A DNA stretch of 64,000 nucleotides, taken from assembly GCA_014382585.1 (NCBI GenBank), contig JACNJL010000044.1, positions 43,894 to 107,893 of the forward strand, in the 5' to 3' direction. The stretch is from Limisphaerales bacterium (GTDB taxonomy: Bacteria; Verrucomicrobiota; Verrucomicrobiia; Limisphaerales; UBA1100). The notes under the pieces were generated by a model, which saw only the letters and a list, made by a program, of their open reading frames with translations, ran no database searches and was not told the DNA's origin. Below are positions 1 through 9,344 of the stretch, in pieces (position 1 is the first letter of the stretch; each line of letters starts with the position of its first letter). The position numbers and the translations under genes are program-made.

Positions 1-169
1 GCGTTTTCATCCAGTCACGCGTAGCCTCGAGTTATGAAATCCCAAGCACCCATCACCAAACCACATTGATGGAGATTTGAGTTGTTTGGGTTTTGGGCAT
101 TGGGCATTCCCACTCACCCCCTCACTTCAGTCTCGCGTATTCCTCCCCACTGTGCTTTACTTTCCGGCT

Positions 170-1402
170 ATGGAGGGTTTTGGTTCCCAGTTTCCGCCGC
201 CACCGGTGCGCCCGTGGTGGCATCATTTGGCGTGGGCTTTGCCGTTAATGGCAATCACCGGGGGGCTCGGCTGGTGGCAGGGTGGCAAGCGTCAACAAGT
301 CGCCGCGCCCATCGAACGCCCGCACGCGGTAAAGCCAGTGGAGAAAAAACCCGCGCCAAGCGTGACGGTGACCAATCGGCCCGCACCTGGGATCGGCGAG
401 CGCGTGCCGGTGCGTCCGGAGACGAATCAATGGATTTCCCAACGCGGCGTGCGGGTGTACACCAACGCCACCGATGCCGCCCGCATCGGACTCACCCGCA
501 TCGGCGAAGAACTCCCATCCCTACCTGCAAACTTCACCCCGCGCCCAGTGACAGCTGGGAGTGATTTAGAGATTCAAGTTGCCTTGGATCGGCGCGGTTT
601 TTCGCCCGGCTCAATCGATGGAATGAGCGGCCCACAAACGGTATCGGCCATCGCAGCCTTTCAGCAGCAGCAACGGCTGCCCATCAGCGGCCGACTCGAT
701 ACCGCCACACGCCGCTCACTCACCCTGCGCGCGCCGGTGTTTGCGCAGTACAGCGTTTCCACCAATGACCTGGCGCGGCCGCAGCCACTGGGAAAAACTT
801 GGGCCGCCAAATCGCGCCAAGCCATTTTGGATTACGAAAGCGTGTTGGAATTAGTTGCCGAAAAACATCATTGCTCGCCGCGTTTTTTGCAGAAAATAAA
901 CCCGCTCGTGCATTGGCCCAGCGTGCGCGCGGGCACTGCCGTGAAGGTGCCCAACACCGCCGGCCCCGGCACGATGGCCGGCGTGGGCGCGCTGATTCAC
1001 ATTCAGTTGCGCGCGAAAACACTGCGCGTGTACGACAGCAGCACCAATCTTGTGGCTCAATTCCCCTGCTCCATCGCCACGCGCGTGGAGAATCAACCCG
1101 TTGGTCGACTGGCCATCACCGCCGTGGCGCATCCGGCCAATTACACATTTAACCCCACGCGCTTTCCCAACACCCCCGAAGCGCTTGCGGGCAGCGGGTC
1201 GCTCAGTATTCCGCCCGGCCCGAACAATCCCATTGGCACCGCGTGGTTCAGCCTCAGCCAACCTGGTTACGGCATCCACGGCTCGCCCGACCCGGAAAAA
1301 ATCGGCCGCACGACTTCACTCGGCTGCTTCCGGTTGGCCAATTGGAACGCGGAACGGTTATTGAAATTGGTGAATGTGGGGACGAGTGTTTTGGTGGAGT
1401 GA
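170..1402 (+). CDS. L,D-transpeptidase with peptidoglycan-binding and LysM-like domains
   Basis: This 410-residue protein probably forms or remodels peptidoglycan cross-links in the periplasm. It starts at the ATG at 170, which puts a single membrane anchor (about residues 18-36) right behind a short Pro-rich cytoplasmic tail; upstream in-frame codons add low-complexity sequence that looks untranslated. A PG_binding_1 domain lies at about 132-185, a LysM-like stretch at 221-261, and a YkuD catalytic domain at 276-408. The YkuD signature is visible: His370 in YGIHGS and the nucleophile Cys386 in SLGCFR. A Pro/Lys-rich linker (40-85) would span the periplasm. It converges with the MFS gene at 1451 and stands alone. 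The domain order is familiar for L,D-transpeptidases; the exact substrate is inferred from the family. Confidence 0.9.
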   Translation: MEGFGSQFPPPPVRPWWHHLAWALPLMAITGGLGWWQGGKRQQVAAPIERPHAVKPVEKKPAPSVTVTNRPAPGIGERVPVRPETNQWISQRGVRVYTNATDAARIGLTRIGEELPSLPANFTPRPVTAGSDLEIQVALDRRGFSPGSIDGMSGPQTVSAIAAFQQQQRLPISGRLDTATRRSLTLRAPVFAQYSVSTNDLARPQPLGKTWAAKSRQAILDYESVLELVAEKHHCSPRFLQKINPLVHWPSVRAGTAVKVPNTAGPGTMAGVGALIHIQLRAKTLRVYDSSTNLVAQFPCSIATRVENQPVGRLAITAVAHPANYTFNPTRFPNTPEALAGSGSLSIPPGPNNPIGTAWFSLSQPGYGIHGSPDPEKIGRTTSLGCFRLANWNAERLLKLVNVGTSVLVE

Positions 1403-1450
1403 TTTTGGTAAGGACGGCTTTGCGCCTCCGTGGAAACTTGAAGTGAGCCC

Positions 1451-2794
1451 CTACCTTCTCATCCAATCTCTTAGCGGATTATTCCGCAACAAATCGAAAA
1501 CCAATTCGTTCAGGCGTGCGGCTTTTTGTTCTTCCACGCGCAGCACTTGCACGGCGGTGGCGAGCAGCACCACGAGCAGCGCGGTGAAGTAAATGCTGAA
1601 TTGATTCCATTCGAGGCCGAGCCAGTTCACTTTCACGCCGGTGAGCGCGTCGATGAGGATGCCCCAGAGGATTGGAAAAATACCGATGGCAAGACTGCCC
1701 ACCACTGAGTAGAGCGCGAAGAAATGACTCTTGCCCAGCTCCGGCACCGTGGCCATCGCGAGCTTGGTAAGGCTCATATAAAATGTGCAGAAGCCAAAGC
1801 CCATCACGAGGTACACGCCGCACACCCACTCAAAGCGCACAGGAATTTGGCCGCCGCTCATTCCAATCCACACTGCCATCACTAGTCCTAAAATGCCGAG
1901 CGCGAGAAACATCAGCGGCCGACTGCCCAGCCGATCCAATCGCGAATACAAAAACCACAAGGTAATCAGACCGCCCACAAACTTGGCGGCGCTGGCGTAG
2001 AGCACTCGGTCATCGGCGAGAGCGCCCTCGCCGGTCTTGAGAAATTTCACGATGAACCCGAGCAGTCCGCCCATAAAAATTGCCCAGATGAAACTCACCC
2101 ACAACAGTTTACGAAACGGCTGATGTTGGATGATCTCGCGCCACTTCACCGGTTGTTTGCTTTGGGCATCTTCTTCGGCCACGGGCGCATCGGGCACGCG
2201 ATGAACGAACCATAAACTCACCCACCCCATCACGAAACTAAACGCAAAGAGCGCGGCAAACTGATGCGGCACAGCATCGCGCCCAAGATACATCGCCGCC
2301 AACAATAGCGCAAAAAAACTGCCGATGTTGTTGGCCGCCGACTCGCGCGTGAGATAGCGCCCGCGCACGCGTTCAGGAATGATGCCGGTGATCCACGGAA
2401 ACCACGCCGTACTGGCAATGCCTCGAATGAGATTAAAACAAAACAGCGCGCCAATAATGAGCGCCAACTGACTTTGCGGGTTGAGATGCCCATCCAGCAG
2501 CGGCACGGCCACCAACGGTAAAATAAAAATGAGCCGCAACGTCCAGCCCACCGTGATCGAGCGCTTGTAACCAAAGCGGCCCACGTGGTCGGCGGCGGGG
2601 ATTTGGAAAATTACCATCAAAGGCGTGATGCCCGCGATGAGCCCTATGACCGTCGCGCTGGCGCCCAAACTTTCCGCGTACAAAATGATGGGGCTATCCA
2701 TCACAATCATGCACGAAACAAAGTTGAAAAAGAAAAACACAAACAGGTGATTCACCCCGTTCGGAAATCCCGAATTGTCACCTGCCGCGCTCAA
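1451..2794 (-). CDS. Major facilitator superfamily transporter
   Basis: An integral membrane protein of up to 447 residues with about twelve hydrophobic helices and a central hydrophilic loop near residues 205-225, the usual MFS 6+6 layout. The stretch GFGYKRSITVG after the second helix and the RVRGRYLTRES segment after the fourth resemble the cytoplasmic loops of the family. The substrate cannot be read from sequence. The start at 2794 is a TTG that overlaps the ccsA stop by four bases, so translation is probably coupled; a GTG at 2755 is an alternative. It is the last gene of the rho-lipoprotein-resB-ccsA run, but nothing in it suggests a role in cytochrome maturation. Confidence 0.85.
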   Translation of the reverse strand: MSAAGDNSGFPNGVNHLFVFFFFNFVSCMIVMDSPIILYAESLGASATVIGLIAGITPLMVIFQIPAADHVGRFGYKRSITVGWTLRLIFILPLVAVPLLDGHLNPQSQLALIIGALFCFNLIRGIASTAWFPWITGIIPERVRGRYLTRESAANNIGSFFALLLAAMYLGRDAVPHQFAALFAFSFVMGWVSLWFVHRVPDAPVAEEDAQSKQPVKWREIIQHQPFRKLLWVSFIWAIFMGGLLGFIVKFLKTGEGALADDRVLYASAAKFVGGLITLWFLYSRLDRLGSRPLMFLALGILGLVMAVWIGMSGGQIPVRFEWVCGVYLVMGFGFCTFYMSLTKLAMATVPELGKSHFFALYSVVGSLAIGIFPILWGILIDALTGVKVNWLGLEWNQFSIYFTALLVVLLATAVQVLRVEEQKAARLNELVFDLLRNNPLRDWMRR

Positions 2795-5520
2795 GCAGAT
2801 TTTTTGGAAGACGAAGCCGTGTATTCAGCGGGCAAAAACGAAAGCAACAAACCCGCGCCCACCAGCGCGATGCCGAGGTAGCTCAGGAAGCCACTCGTCC
2901 AGAGCGAGCCCAAGTGCAGCAGCAAACCGAGGCCCATCATCATCGCGACAATTTTGGCGATGGGCGCATTGAATTCCTTGTCGAGATTTGCGCCACTCAT
3001 CCAATGGCGCAGCGGTTGGCGCGCGACGAGCATAAAGAGCACTTGCATGATTGCAAACCAACGCAGCGAGTTAAACGCCTCATCCATAAACCCGTAACTG
3101 TGCAAACCGATGCCGAGCATATTCACGCCAAACCACGACCACGCAGTGACGATGTTGCCGAAGATCGCCAGCATAATTAGCCCACGATCACGCACCAAGC
3201 CGCCCCAACGACAATGCAAAATGATGGCATTCCAAACCACAATCATCAGCGCGCCGTTTTCCTTGCTGTCCCAACCCCAGAAGCGTCCCCACGATTGATC
3301 CGCCCAAATGCCGCCCAACACCGTGCCCACGAAACTGAAGAGCGTGGCAAAACACACAATGCCGTACACCATTCGGGCGAGCCCTTTGGCGATATCACCA
3401 GTGAGCGAAGGCGTGAACACGCCGCGCAACACATAAACCAGCGCGAGGAATCCCGCGAGGAAGGTGGCCGAATAGCCGATGGTGATGCACACCACGTGCG
3501 TGGCCAGCCAGAAATTGGTATCCAACACCGCGCGCATCATTTCCATTGTGTCGCCTTCCTTGGAAAGATGGGCGGCGATGATGAGCGTGGAAAATCCAAC
3601 GAGCGCGGCAACACAACTGCCGATGCCGTTGCGATAAATGCGTTCCAAAATCCAACCGAGCAACACCGCGCCCCAACCGACAAAGATGGCGGAGGAATAT
3701 AAATTAGTCACCGGCGGCCGGCCTTCGAGCACCATCCGAAAAATCAATCCGGCGGTGTGCAGCACCAACGCGAGGCCGATTAAATAAAATGCGGTGTTCG
3801 ATAATCCGCGCGACATGTTCAGCCACGAGAAACACGCGAGCAACAGGGCGATGACATAAATCCACTGCGCCTGCGCGAACGGTGCGAAGGTGTTGAAGAA
3901 ATGCTCGTTGCTGCCTTTTTTGACATCAATGGAAAATCCATTTTCGCTCAGCCAATCACTGTGCTTTGTCACGGCAGCGTTGAAGGCCTCCGGATTGCCG
4001 CCCACATACGCACTGCTCATTTCGGCATAATGATGCGCGGGCGACGGGAGTTTGCTTTCCGGAATGCCCGCGAGAATGGCATCGGCAGTCTTGTGCCAAT
4101 CGAAGGCTTCCCAATTGGGATCGGGCGAATACACCTCGCGCTGGCGCACTTGGGCCACGGCAAATTCCAGCACCGCCTTGGCTTCGGCATCGGTCCATTT
4201 CGATTTTGTTGGATCGGCCAGTGTTGCGTCATCCACGGCATCCACAATCTCGTCGAGCAATGTTTCCCACTTAGAATTTTCCCAATGGCCCAAGTCGCGC
4301 GGCAGTTCGTACGCTTTGGGTTTGCCCTCGAGCACGGCGGCCACGGAAGTTTCCCATTGGCGCGCGTCCCATTTCGGATCGCCCGTGGCGGAAGGGATCA
4401 TAAATAAACTGCTGCGTTCTTTCATCGCCTGAAACGGCGCTTCCACAGTGAGTAGATGGCGGGCGAGTTTGGATTGGTCTTCCTCCGGCTCTGCAAGAAA
4501 AGACCGCACGGCAAACGCGATGCGCATAAATTGCGCGCGTTGGGTCTCCGGCATTTGGTCAATGATCTCTTGATTGGAGGCCACCAATTTCTCCAACCGC
4601 GCGCGCACTTGGGTGACGAGATGATTGGGGTCGGCATCATCGAGGTCGGCTTGTGTGATGTCGCCGAAGCGGCGCAGTTCATAAAACAACAGGCCAAACG
4701 TCGACGCAACGTCCGTGTGTTTTTTCTCGAATGCACGATACGTGGCTGCGTAATCCGCGCCATCGGTTTCGATTTGGCGCAACCGCTTGGCGTAATCCGC
4801 CACGCCGGGCGGATCGGCATTGGGCTGCGTGTCGAGGTCCAGCCGATTGGGCTGAAGACTATAGCGCAGCTGAATATAAATTTCCAACGCGTGCGCCAGC
4901 TTGAAGGCGGCGCGCTCGTAAGGGGTGCGCGTAGCGGCGTCCTTTTTGCCGATCACCATTTTTTTCCTGTGCAGCAATAAAACATTAGGGCGCATTTGCT
5001 CGAAGGTATAAAAACGCAGGCCGGATTGATCGACGCCCGTTTGCTCGAGTTGCAATTCACCGAGCAGTTCCGGATGGTCGATGCGAAAAATAAAACGGCG
5101 ATCCGCCACATCCGGTTTCATCAACACCTCCATTAGCCACTCGGTGGGGTGCAGTTTTTTGGGGCGCTTATTAAACTGATAAAATTTGCGATACGTCAGC
5201 CCTCGGCCATCACCGGCTTGTTGCAGTTTGTAGAGATTATCCCACTCGCCTTTTGGGCCGTTGCCCTCGAGGGCGATGCGTTGTTGGCCGGCGATTTGCA
5301 GGAGCGAGGTGCGCGCCACGGAATCCAACGGCTTTACTCGACCGCCCTGCAGCACGGGCAGTTTGCCGAATGATAAATAGTCGAAGCCTTCCTTCACCGT
5401 GGGCGGCGATAGCACGGGCTTCACGGCAAAGAGCAGCGTGCAAAGGCCAAGGACAATCCACGGCACGATGCTCGGTTTTTGTTTTTCGGATTGCTTGGGT
5501 TGTTTAGATTCGTCACTCAT
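2791..5520 (-). CDS. ccsA: Cytochrome c biogenesis protein CcsA with large periplasmic domain
   Basis: This 909-residue protein carries the CcsA (CytC_asm) domain at its C-terminus, about residues 545-905, with many membrane helices and the haem-handling WWD motif as WGRFWGWDSKENG near residues 740-755. Conserved His residues flank it (LATHVV upstream, GLHSYGF downstream). With ResB it forms the system II haem exporter and ligase that attaches haem to c-type cytochromes outside the membrane. Unusual is the length: typical CcsA has about 300 residues, whereas here one N-terminal helix (about 18-37) leads into roughly 500 hydrophilic residues before the channel domain. It overlaps the upstream resB gene by four bases. 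Confidence 0.9.
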   Translation of the reverse strand: MSDESKQPKQSEKQKPSIVPWIVLGLCTLLFAVKPVLSPPTVKEGFDYLSFGKLPVLQGGRVKPLDSVARTSLLQIAGQQRIALEGNGPKGEWDNLYKLQQAGDGRGLTYRKFYQFNKRPKKLHPTEWLMEVLMKPDVADRRFIFRIDHPELLGELQLEQTGVDQSGLRFYTFEQMRPNVLLLHRKKMVIGKKDAATRTPYERAAFKLAHALEIYIQLRYSLQPNRLDLDTQPNADPPGVADYAKRLRQIETDGADYAATYRAFEKKHTDVASTFGLLFYELRRFGDITQADLDDADPNHLVTQVRARLEKLVASNQEIIDQMPETQRAQFMRIAFAVRSFLAEPEEDQSKLARHLLTVEAPFQAMKERSSLFMIPSATGDPKWDARQWETSVAAVLEGKPKAYELPRDLGHWENSKWETLLDEIVDAVDDATLADPTKSKWTDAEAKAVLEFAVAQVRQREVYSPDPNWEAFDWHKTADAILAGIPESKLPSPAHHYAEMSSAYVGGNPEAFNAAVTKHSDWLSENGFSIDVKKGSNEHFFNTFAPFAQAQWIYVIALLLACFSWLNMSRGLSNTAFYLIGLALVLHTAGLIFRMVLEGRPPVTNLYSSAIFVGWGAVLLGWILERIYRNGIGSCVAALVGFSTLIIAAHLSKEGDTMEMMRAVLDTNFWLATHVVCITIGYSATFLAGFLALVYVLRGVFTPSLTGDIAKGLARMVYGIVCFATLFSFVGTVLGGIWADQSWGRFWGWDSKENGALMIVVWNAIILHCRWGGLVRDRGLIMLAIFGNIVTAWSWFGVNMLGIGLHSYGFMDEAFNSLRWFAIMQVLFMLVARQPLRHWMSGANLDKEFNAPIAKIVAMMMGLGLLLHLGSLWTSGFLSYLGIALVGAGLLLSFLPAEYTASSSKKSA

Positions 5521-7277
5521 CCGTTGGCCTTCTTTCGTTTACGCGCAAATCCAATGAGGTGAAATAAAAATTGGTAAATCAATCCCAGCGCCACGATGAG
5601 GCAGCCGATGTACGCGGTGCGCCAGTTGGGATTTTTCACCACCTGCAAAACCGTCTGCACCGTGGCCCCGAGTTGGTCTTGATTCATTTGATATTGATAA
5701 AACGTCAGGCCGCCTTCGCGCAATGGCTCGTTCATTGAAATATCTACTGGCCGCGATTCGCTGGATCGCTCGACAATGACACGGCTTTGGAAATTCTTGG
5801 GGATTTCCGTGCCGCGATATTTTTCCCATTTCAAATTCACCAGCGTGAGATGGAAACCCAAATAATGCCGCTTGGGGCGGAGGATGAGTTTCCATTTTTG
5901 ATCGCCGACGGAAATGGATTGCTGAAATTCGCTGGTGCACGAAGCCAGCCAGGTGCCCAGCTCCTCGCCTTTGTGACTGATCTTCAGCACGGCCACCGGC
6001 TGATTGCGGTCGTCGTCGAAAGCCGTTGCGAGCGGTTGTACGAAGCGAAAGTAATCGCCGAGCCGACCTTTAGTCGTGCCGGTATGATATTTCAGGGCAC
6101 GTTGTTTGATGCGAACGATAAATTGTTCGGCGGCTTGAATCATTTTTTCCATCTCACCGCCGCGATAATTCCTGAGGGTTGGCACAAAGTCATCCGCTTG
6201 GACGTTGAATTCCTCCAGCGTGCCGTTGGGGAGGTTCCCTTTCACCGCGCCTTTGAACAGGTCACCAACGGTGCGTTGGTCGTCAAACGTACGCGCCGCA
6301 ACAAGCATATCGCGCAGATTTTTTTGGTTAAAAATGAGTTGCTTGTCGGATTCGCCCAGGCCGAGAATTTCCATTTCCATTTCACCCACCAGCCCCAACA
6401 AACTGGCCAGCGAGCGCAACTCAACCGTCTCGGCGCGTTGCTGATACACACGCCCTTTCAGTGTGGTAAGCGCCTTGCGATTTTTGGGGTGCGGCGATTT
6501 CTGCAAGTGCTCTTCCAATGCCGTAATCCGCAATTGGATCACGGCAAACACTTCATCCACTTTCGCTTGCCGATGCGACTGTTGTTCGTCCCGATCAAGA
6601 TCAATTAACTGGCTCACCGTCATCGGCCGGGCATTACGCCAGTATTCTTTTGTCTCGATGGTTAGTCCTGCCAATTCGGGATGCTGAATGTTGAGTTTGT
6701 CATTCAACATTTGTTCCGGAATGGAGACCACCCGATTGGAATCGCCGACGGGCAGCATCAACGCCAGTTCGTTGTCATCAAAAGACACCGTATAATTCCG
6801 GCGGTCGCCGCGTTCCATATGAACGAAACTTTCTTCCTGCAGTAAATCCGTAGCCACCTGACCAATCAACAACGTGACAATGCCGATGTGCGTGAGATAA
6901 ATGCCGGCCTTCTTAGCGGACCACTCGAAGCGGTCATAATACGCCACTCCTAAATTGATGAGCAATAACGTGCCGATAAGGTAGCCGCCGGGGAAAACCG
7001 GCCAACCGGGATTGATGATTTGTTCCGGCGTGAGCGGCGTACCCTCCACTTGGAATAATTTGAGCAACATAAACCAACCGGCCTCGGCGGCGTGTGCATC
7101 AATAAAGAAACTTTTAAAATAACGCTCAACCGCAATGTTCAGCCCCATCGGTTCCTGCGCCAGCGTGCCAAAGAAAATGATGACCAACGAAATCAACAAC
7201 AACGTCACGGTGAGGCGCAGCGACGTAAAAAATTGATAAACGGGATTGGCTTTCAACGCATTCATGATCATCGCCAT
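5517..7277 (-). CDS. resB: ResB-like cytochrome c biogenesis protein
   Basis: A 586-residue ResB/Ccs1-family protein, partner of the CcsA encoded immediately downstream with a four-base overlap. It has an N-terminal helix (FFTSLRLTVTLLLISLVIIF), two further helices by about residue 145, a long periplasmic region, and a last helix near residues 550-575 (AYIGCLIVALGLIYQF) followed by a basic tail (ARKRKKANG). In the family this large periplasmic domain holds reduced apocytochrome and haem during ligation. Several ATG codons cluster at the start (7277, 7271, 7265); the first overlaps the stop of the lipoprotein gene upstream, and the choice is not certain. Product assignment is firm from context and topology. 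Confidence 0.88.
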   Translation of the reverse strand: MAMIMNALKANPVYQFFTSLRLTVTLLLISLVIIFFGTLAQEPMGLNIAVERYFKSFFIDAHAAEAGWFMLLKLFQVEGTPLTPEQIINPGWPVFPGGYLIGTLLLINLGVAYYDRFEWSAKKAGIYLTHIGIVTLLIGQVATDLLQEESFVHMERGDRRNYTVSFDDNELALMLPVGDSNRVVSIPEQMLNDKLNIQHPELAGLTIETKEYWRNARPMTVSQLIDLDRDEQQSHRQAKVDEVFAVIQLRITALEEHLQKSPHPKNRKALTTLKGRVYQQRAETVELRSLASLLGLVGEMEMEILGLGESDKQLIFNQKNLRDMLVAARTFDDQRTVGDLFKGAVKGNLPNGTLEEFNVQADDFVPTLRNYRGGEMEKMIQAAEQFIVRIKQRALKYHTGTTKGRLGDYFRFVQPLATAFDDDRNQPVAVLKISHKGEELGTWLASCTSEFQQSISVGDQKWKLILRPKRHYLGFHLTLVNLKWEKYRGTEIPKNFQSRVIVERSSESRPVDISMNEPLREGGLTFYQYQMNQDQLGATVQTVLQVVKNPNWRTAYIGCLIVALGLIYQFLFHLIGFARKRKKANG

Positions 7278-7804
7278 TCCGACAGGTATTTGAGAAACTC
7301 ATCCTTTTCGGCGGCCACCACGGCGGGGGTGCCCATCAGTTTATAAAACCACGTCAGCTCATTGCGGGAAACAATAACGCCGACCAACCGCGTTTCCAAT
7401 TGTGTCCGTTTCGAGGTGCCGTTGAGATCGACCAGCCGCGCTTCGGTTCCCAAGGAATCCACCGGCTGCACACCGTTTGCGAGATTCGTTTCGTCCAAAG
7501 GCTCGAGCCCCAGTTGGCCGCGCCAACGGTTGACATTGCCGAGCAACCCGCCGCCGTCGCCCTGCAAAACCGTAAGAGAAACAGTCGCCGTTCCCGTGCC
7601 TTCTTTGGCATTGATGGAAAATCGCTCTTTTTCGGGTCCAAAAGGAGAATCCAAGCCCCAGCTTTGAGGCGGACTGGGCTCGGCAGGAATAATGTGCACC
7701 TCGATCTTTTCAGCCTTCTCGCAACCCAAAAAACCGACGGCGGCGAACAGGCCAAGGCAAAAAATTCTAAGCAAAGTTGTCATTGCGTTGGTGGGACGCT
7801 TCAC
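7268..7804 (-). CDS. Predicted lipoprotein of unknown function in the resB-ccsA operon
   Basis: A 178-residue protein with a lipoprotein signal: a hydrophobic stretch ending in GFLGC, so the mature protein would be anchored at Cys28 of the long form. The ATG at 7783 (MTTLLR) gives a more normal signal length than the one at 7804. The mature part is globular with no recognised domain; WFYKLMGTPAVVAAEKDEF near the C-terminus is the most distinctive stretch. It lies 21 bases after rho and overlaps resB, so it probably belongs to the same transcript. A role near cytochrome maturation is only suggested by position. Confidence 0.75.
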   Translation of the reverse strand: MKRPTNAMTTLLRIFCLGLFAAVGFLGCEKAEKIEVHIIPAEPSPPQSWGLDSPFGPEKERFSINAKEGTGTATVSLTVLQGDGGGLLGNVNRWRGQLGLEPLDETNLANGVQPVDSLGTEARLVDLNGTSKRTQLETRLVGVIVSRNELTWFYKLMGTPAVVAAEKDEFLKYLSEWR

Positions 7805-7825
7805 CGCGTCGCATCATTCATTTGC

Positions 7826-9244
7826 CTACTTAAGGTCGAGCGTCATTAAAAACGCAATATTGTTGGGCGTGTTACGCAGTTTGCTGAGGAGCAGCTCCAT
7901 GGCTTCCACCGCAGGCACGTCGGTGAGGGCGCGGCGCAGCAGGGCCACTTTGGAAAATTCATCCGGATGATACAGCAACTCTTCCTTCCGCGTGCCGCTC
8001 ATAGCGACATTGATGGACGGGAAAATCCGTCGATCCACCAGCGAGCGATCGAGGTGCACTTCCATATTTCCGGTGCCTTTGAATTCTTCAAAAATCACTT
8101 CGTCCATCCGGCTGCCGGTGTCCACCAACGCCGTGGCCATAATTGTCAGTGAACCGCCTTCCTCAATGTTGCGCGCCGCGCCGAAAAATCGCTTGGGCTT
8201 ATGCAGCGCGTTGGCGTCCACACCGCCGGAGAGAATTTTGCCACTGTGCGGCTGCACCGTGTTGTAGGCGCGGGCAAGGCGGGTAATGGAATCGAGCAGA
8301 ATGATCACATCCTTTTTGTGCTCCACCATGCGGCGGGCTTTTTCAATCACCATTTCGGCCACCTGCACGTGGCGCTCGGGCGGTTCGTCAAATGTGGAGC
8401 TGATGACTTCCGCGCCGATACAGGTGCGTTGCATATCGGTGACCTCCTCGGGCCGCTCATCGATGAGCAGGATAATGAGAAACGCTTCGGGGTTATTGAT
8501 GAGCACCGCGTTAGCGAGCTTTTGCATGAGCACGGTTTTGCCCGTGCGCGGCGGGGCGACGATGATGCCGCGGCTGCCTTTGCCGATGGGGCACACGATG
8601 TCCAACACGCGGGTGGAAAGTTCCTCCGGATCGGTCTCGAGCAGAAACCGCTCTTCGGGAAATAGCGGGGTGAGGTTATCGAAATGCGTTTTGTCTTTTG
8701 CGATTTCCGGATCCTCATCGCCCACGGCATCGACCTTGAGCAACGCGAAAAATTTCTCCTTCTCTTTCGGCGGCCGGATGCGACCCTGAATTTGGTCGCC
8801 GGTTTGCAGGTCGAAACGCCGAATCTGAGATGGCGACACATACACATCCTCGGGACACGGCAAATAATTGTAGTACGGCGAGCGCAGAAACCCAAAGCCC
8901 TCGGGCAAAATTTCCAGCACACCCTCGGCGATGAGCACGCCACGATCCTCGGCGTGTTTGCGTAGGATTTGAAAAATGACCTCGTGCTTGCGCATGGTGC
9001 CGAAGTTTTCCACCTCCATTTCCTTAGCCATCCCGTTGAGTTCGGCGATGTCTTTTTGCTGAAGATCACCCATGCGAATCTCTTCGCCATCGGCGTCCTC
9101 CAACGCGGCGAGATCTTCACCATATTCCTCCACGTCGCGCGGCAAGCCTTCCGGAATATTACTGCCGCCGCGCTTACGGGAACCGCGCTTCATCGGACGA
9201 CGCTTGGGATTTTTATTTCCGGATTTGTTTGGGGGTCTGGGCAT
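7826..9244 (-). CDS. rho: Transcription termination factor Rho
   Basis: A 472-residue Rho helicase. The first 35 residues are strongly basic and Asn/Arg/Lys-rich and are followed by an acidic stretch, an N-terminal insertion of the kind seen in several phyla outside E. coli. An OB-fold RNA-binding domain follows ([11 protein letters not shown] and [10 protein letters not shown]), then the RecA-like ATPase with Walker [10 protein letters not shown] at 229-237 and Walker [17 protein letters not shown], and the C-terminal ring with [12 protein letters not shown]. It terminates untranslated transcripts. No Shine-Dalgarno sequence precedes the ATG. It follows the phosphatase-RpiB-GlyA fusion by 100 bases, and four genes follow it closely. 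Confidence 0.97.
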   Translation of the reverse strand: MPRPPNKSGNKNPKRRPMKRGSRKRGGSNIPEGLPRDVEEYGEDLAALEDADGEEIRMGDLQQKDIAELNGMAKEMEVENFGTMRKHEVIFQILRKHAEDRGVLIAEGVLEILPEGFGFLRSPYYNYLPCPEDVYVSPSQIRRFDLQTGDQIQGRIRPPKEKEKFFALLKVDAVGDEDPEIAKDKTHFDNLTPLFPEERFLLETDPEELSTRVLDIVCPIGKGSRGIIVAPPRTGKTVLMQKLANAVLINNPEAFLIILLIDERPEEVTDMQRTCIGAEVISSTFDEPPERHVQVAEMVIEKARRMVEHKKDVIILLDSITRLARAYNTVQPHSGKILSGGVDANALHKPKRFFGAARNIEEGGSLTIMATALVDTGSRMDEVIFEEFKGTGNMEVHLDRSLVDRRIFPSINVAMSGTRKEELLYHPDEFSKVALLRRALTDVPAVEAMELLLSKLRNTPNNIAFLMTLDLK

Positions 9245-9344
9245 GTCGTGTTTTTTTGTGGGTTAAATTTTCGCCCCGTGCAGTGTGCGCCCAGCCGTGG
9301 GATGGGAGATCGGGGAATGTGGAACTGGGCTATCGCCCGGCAAA

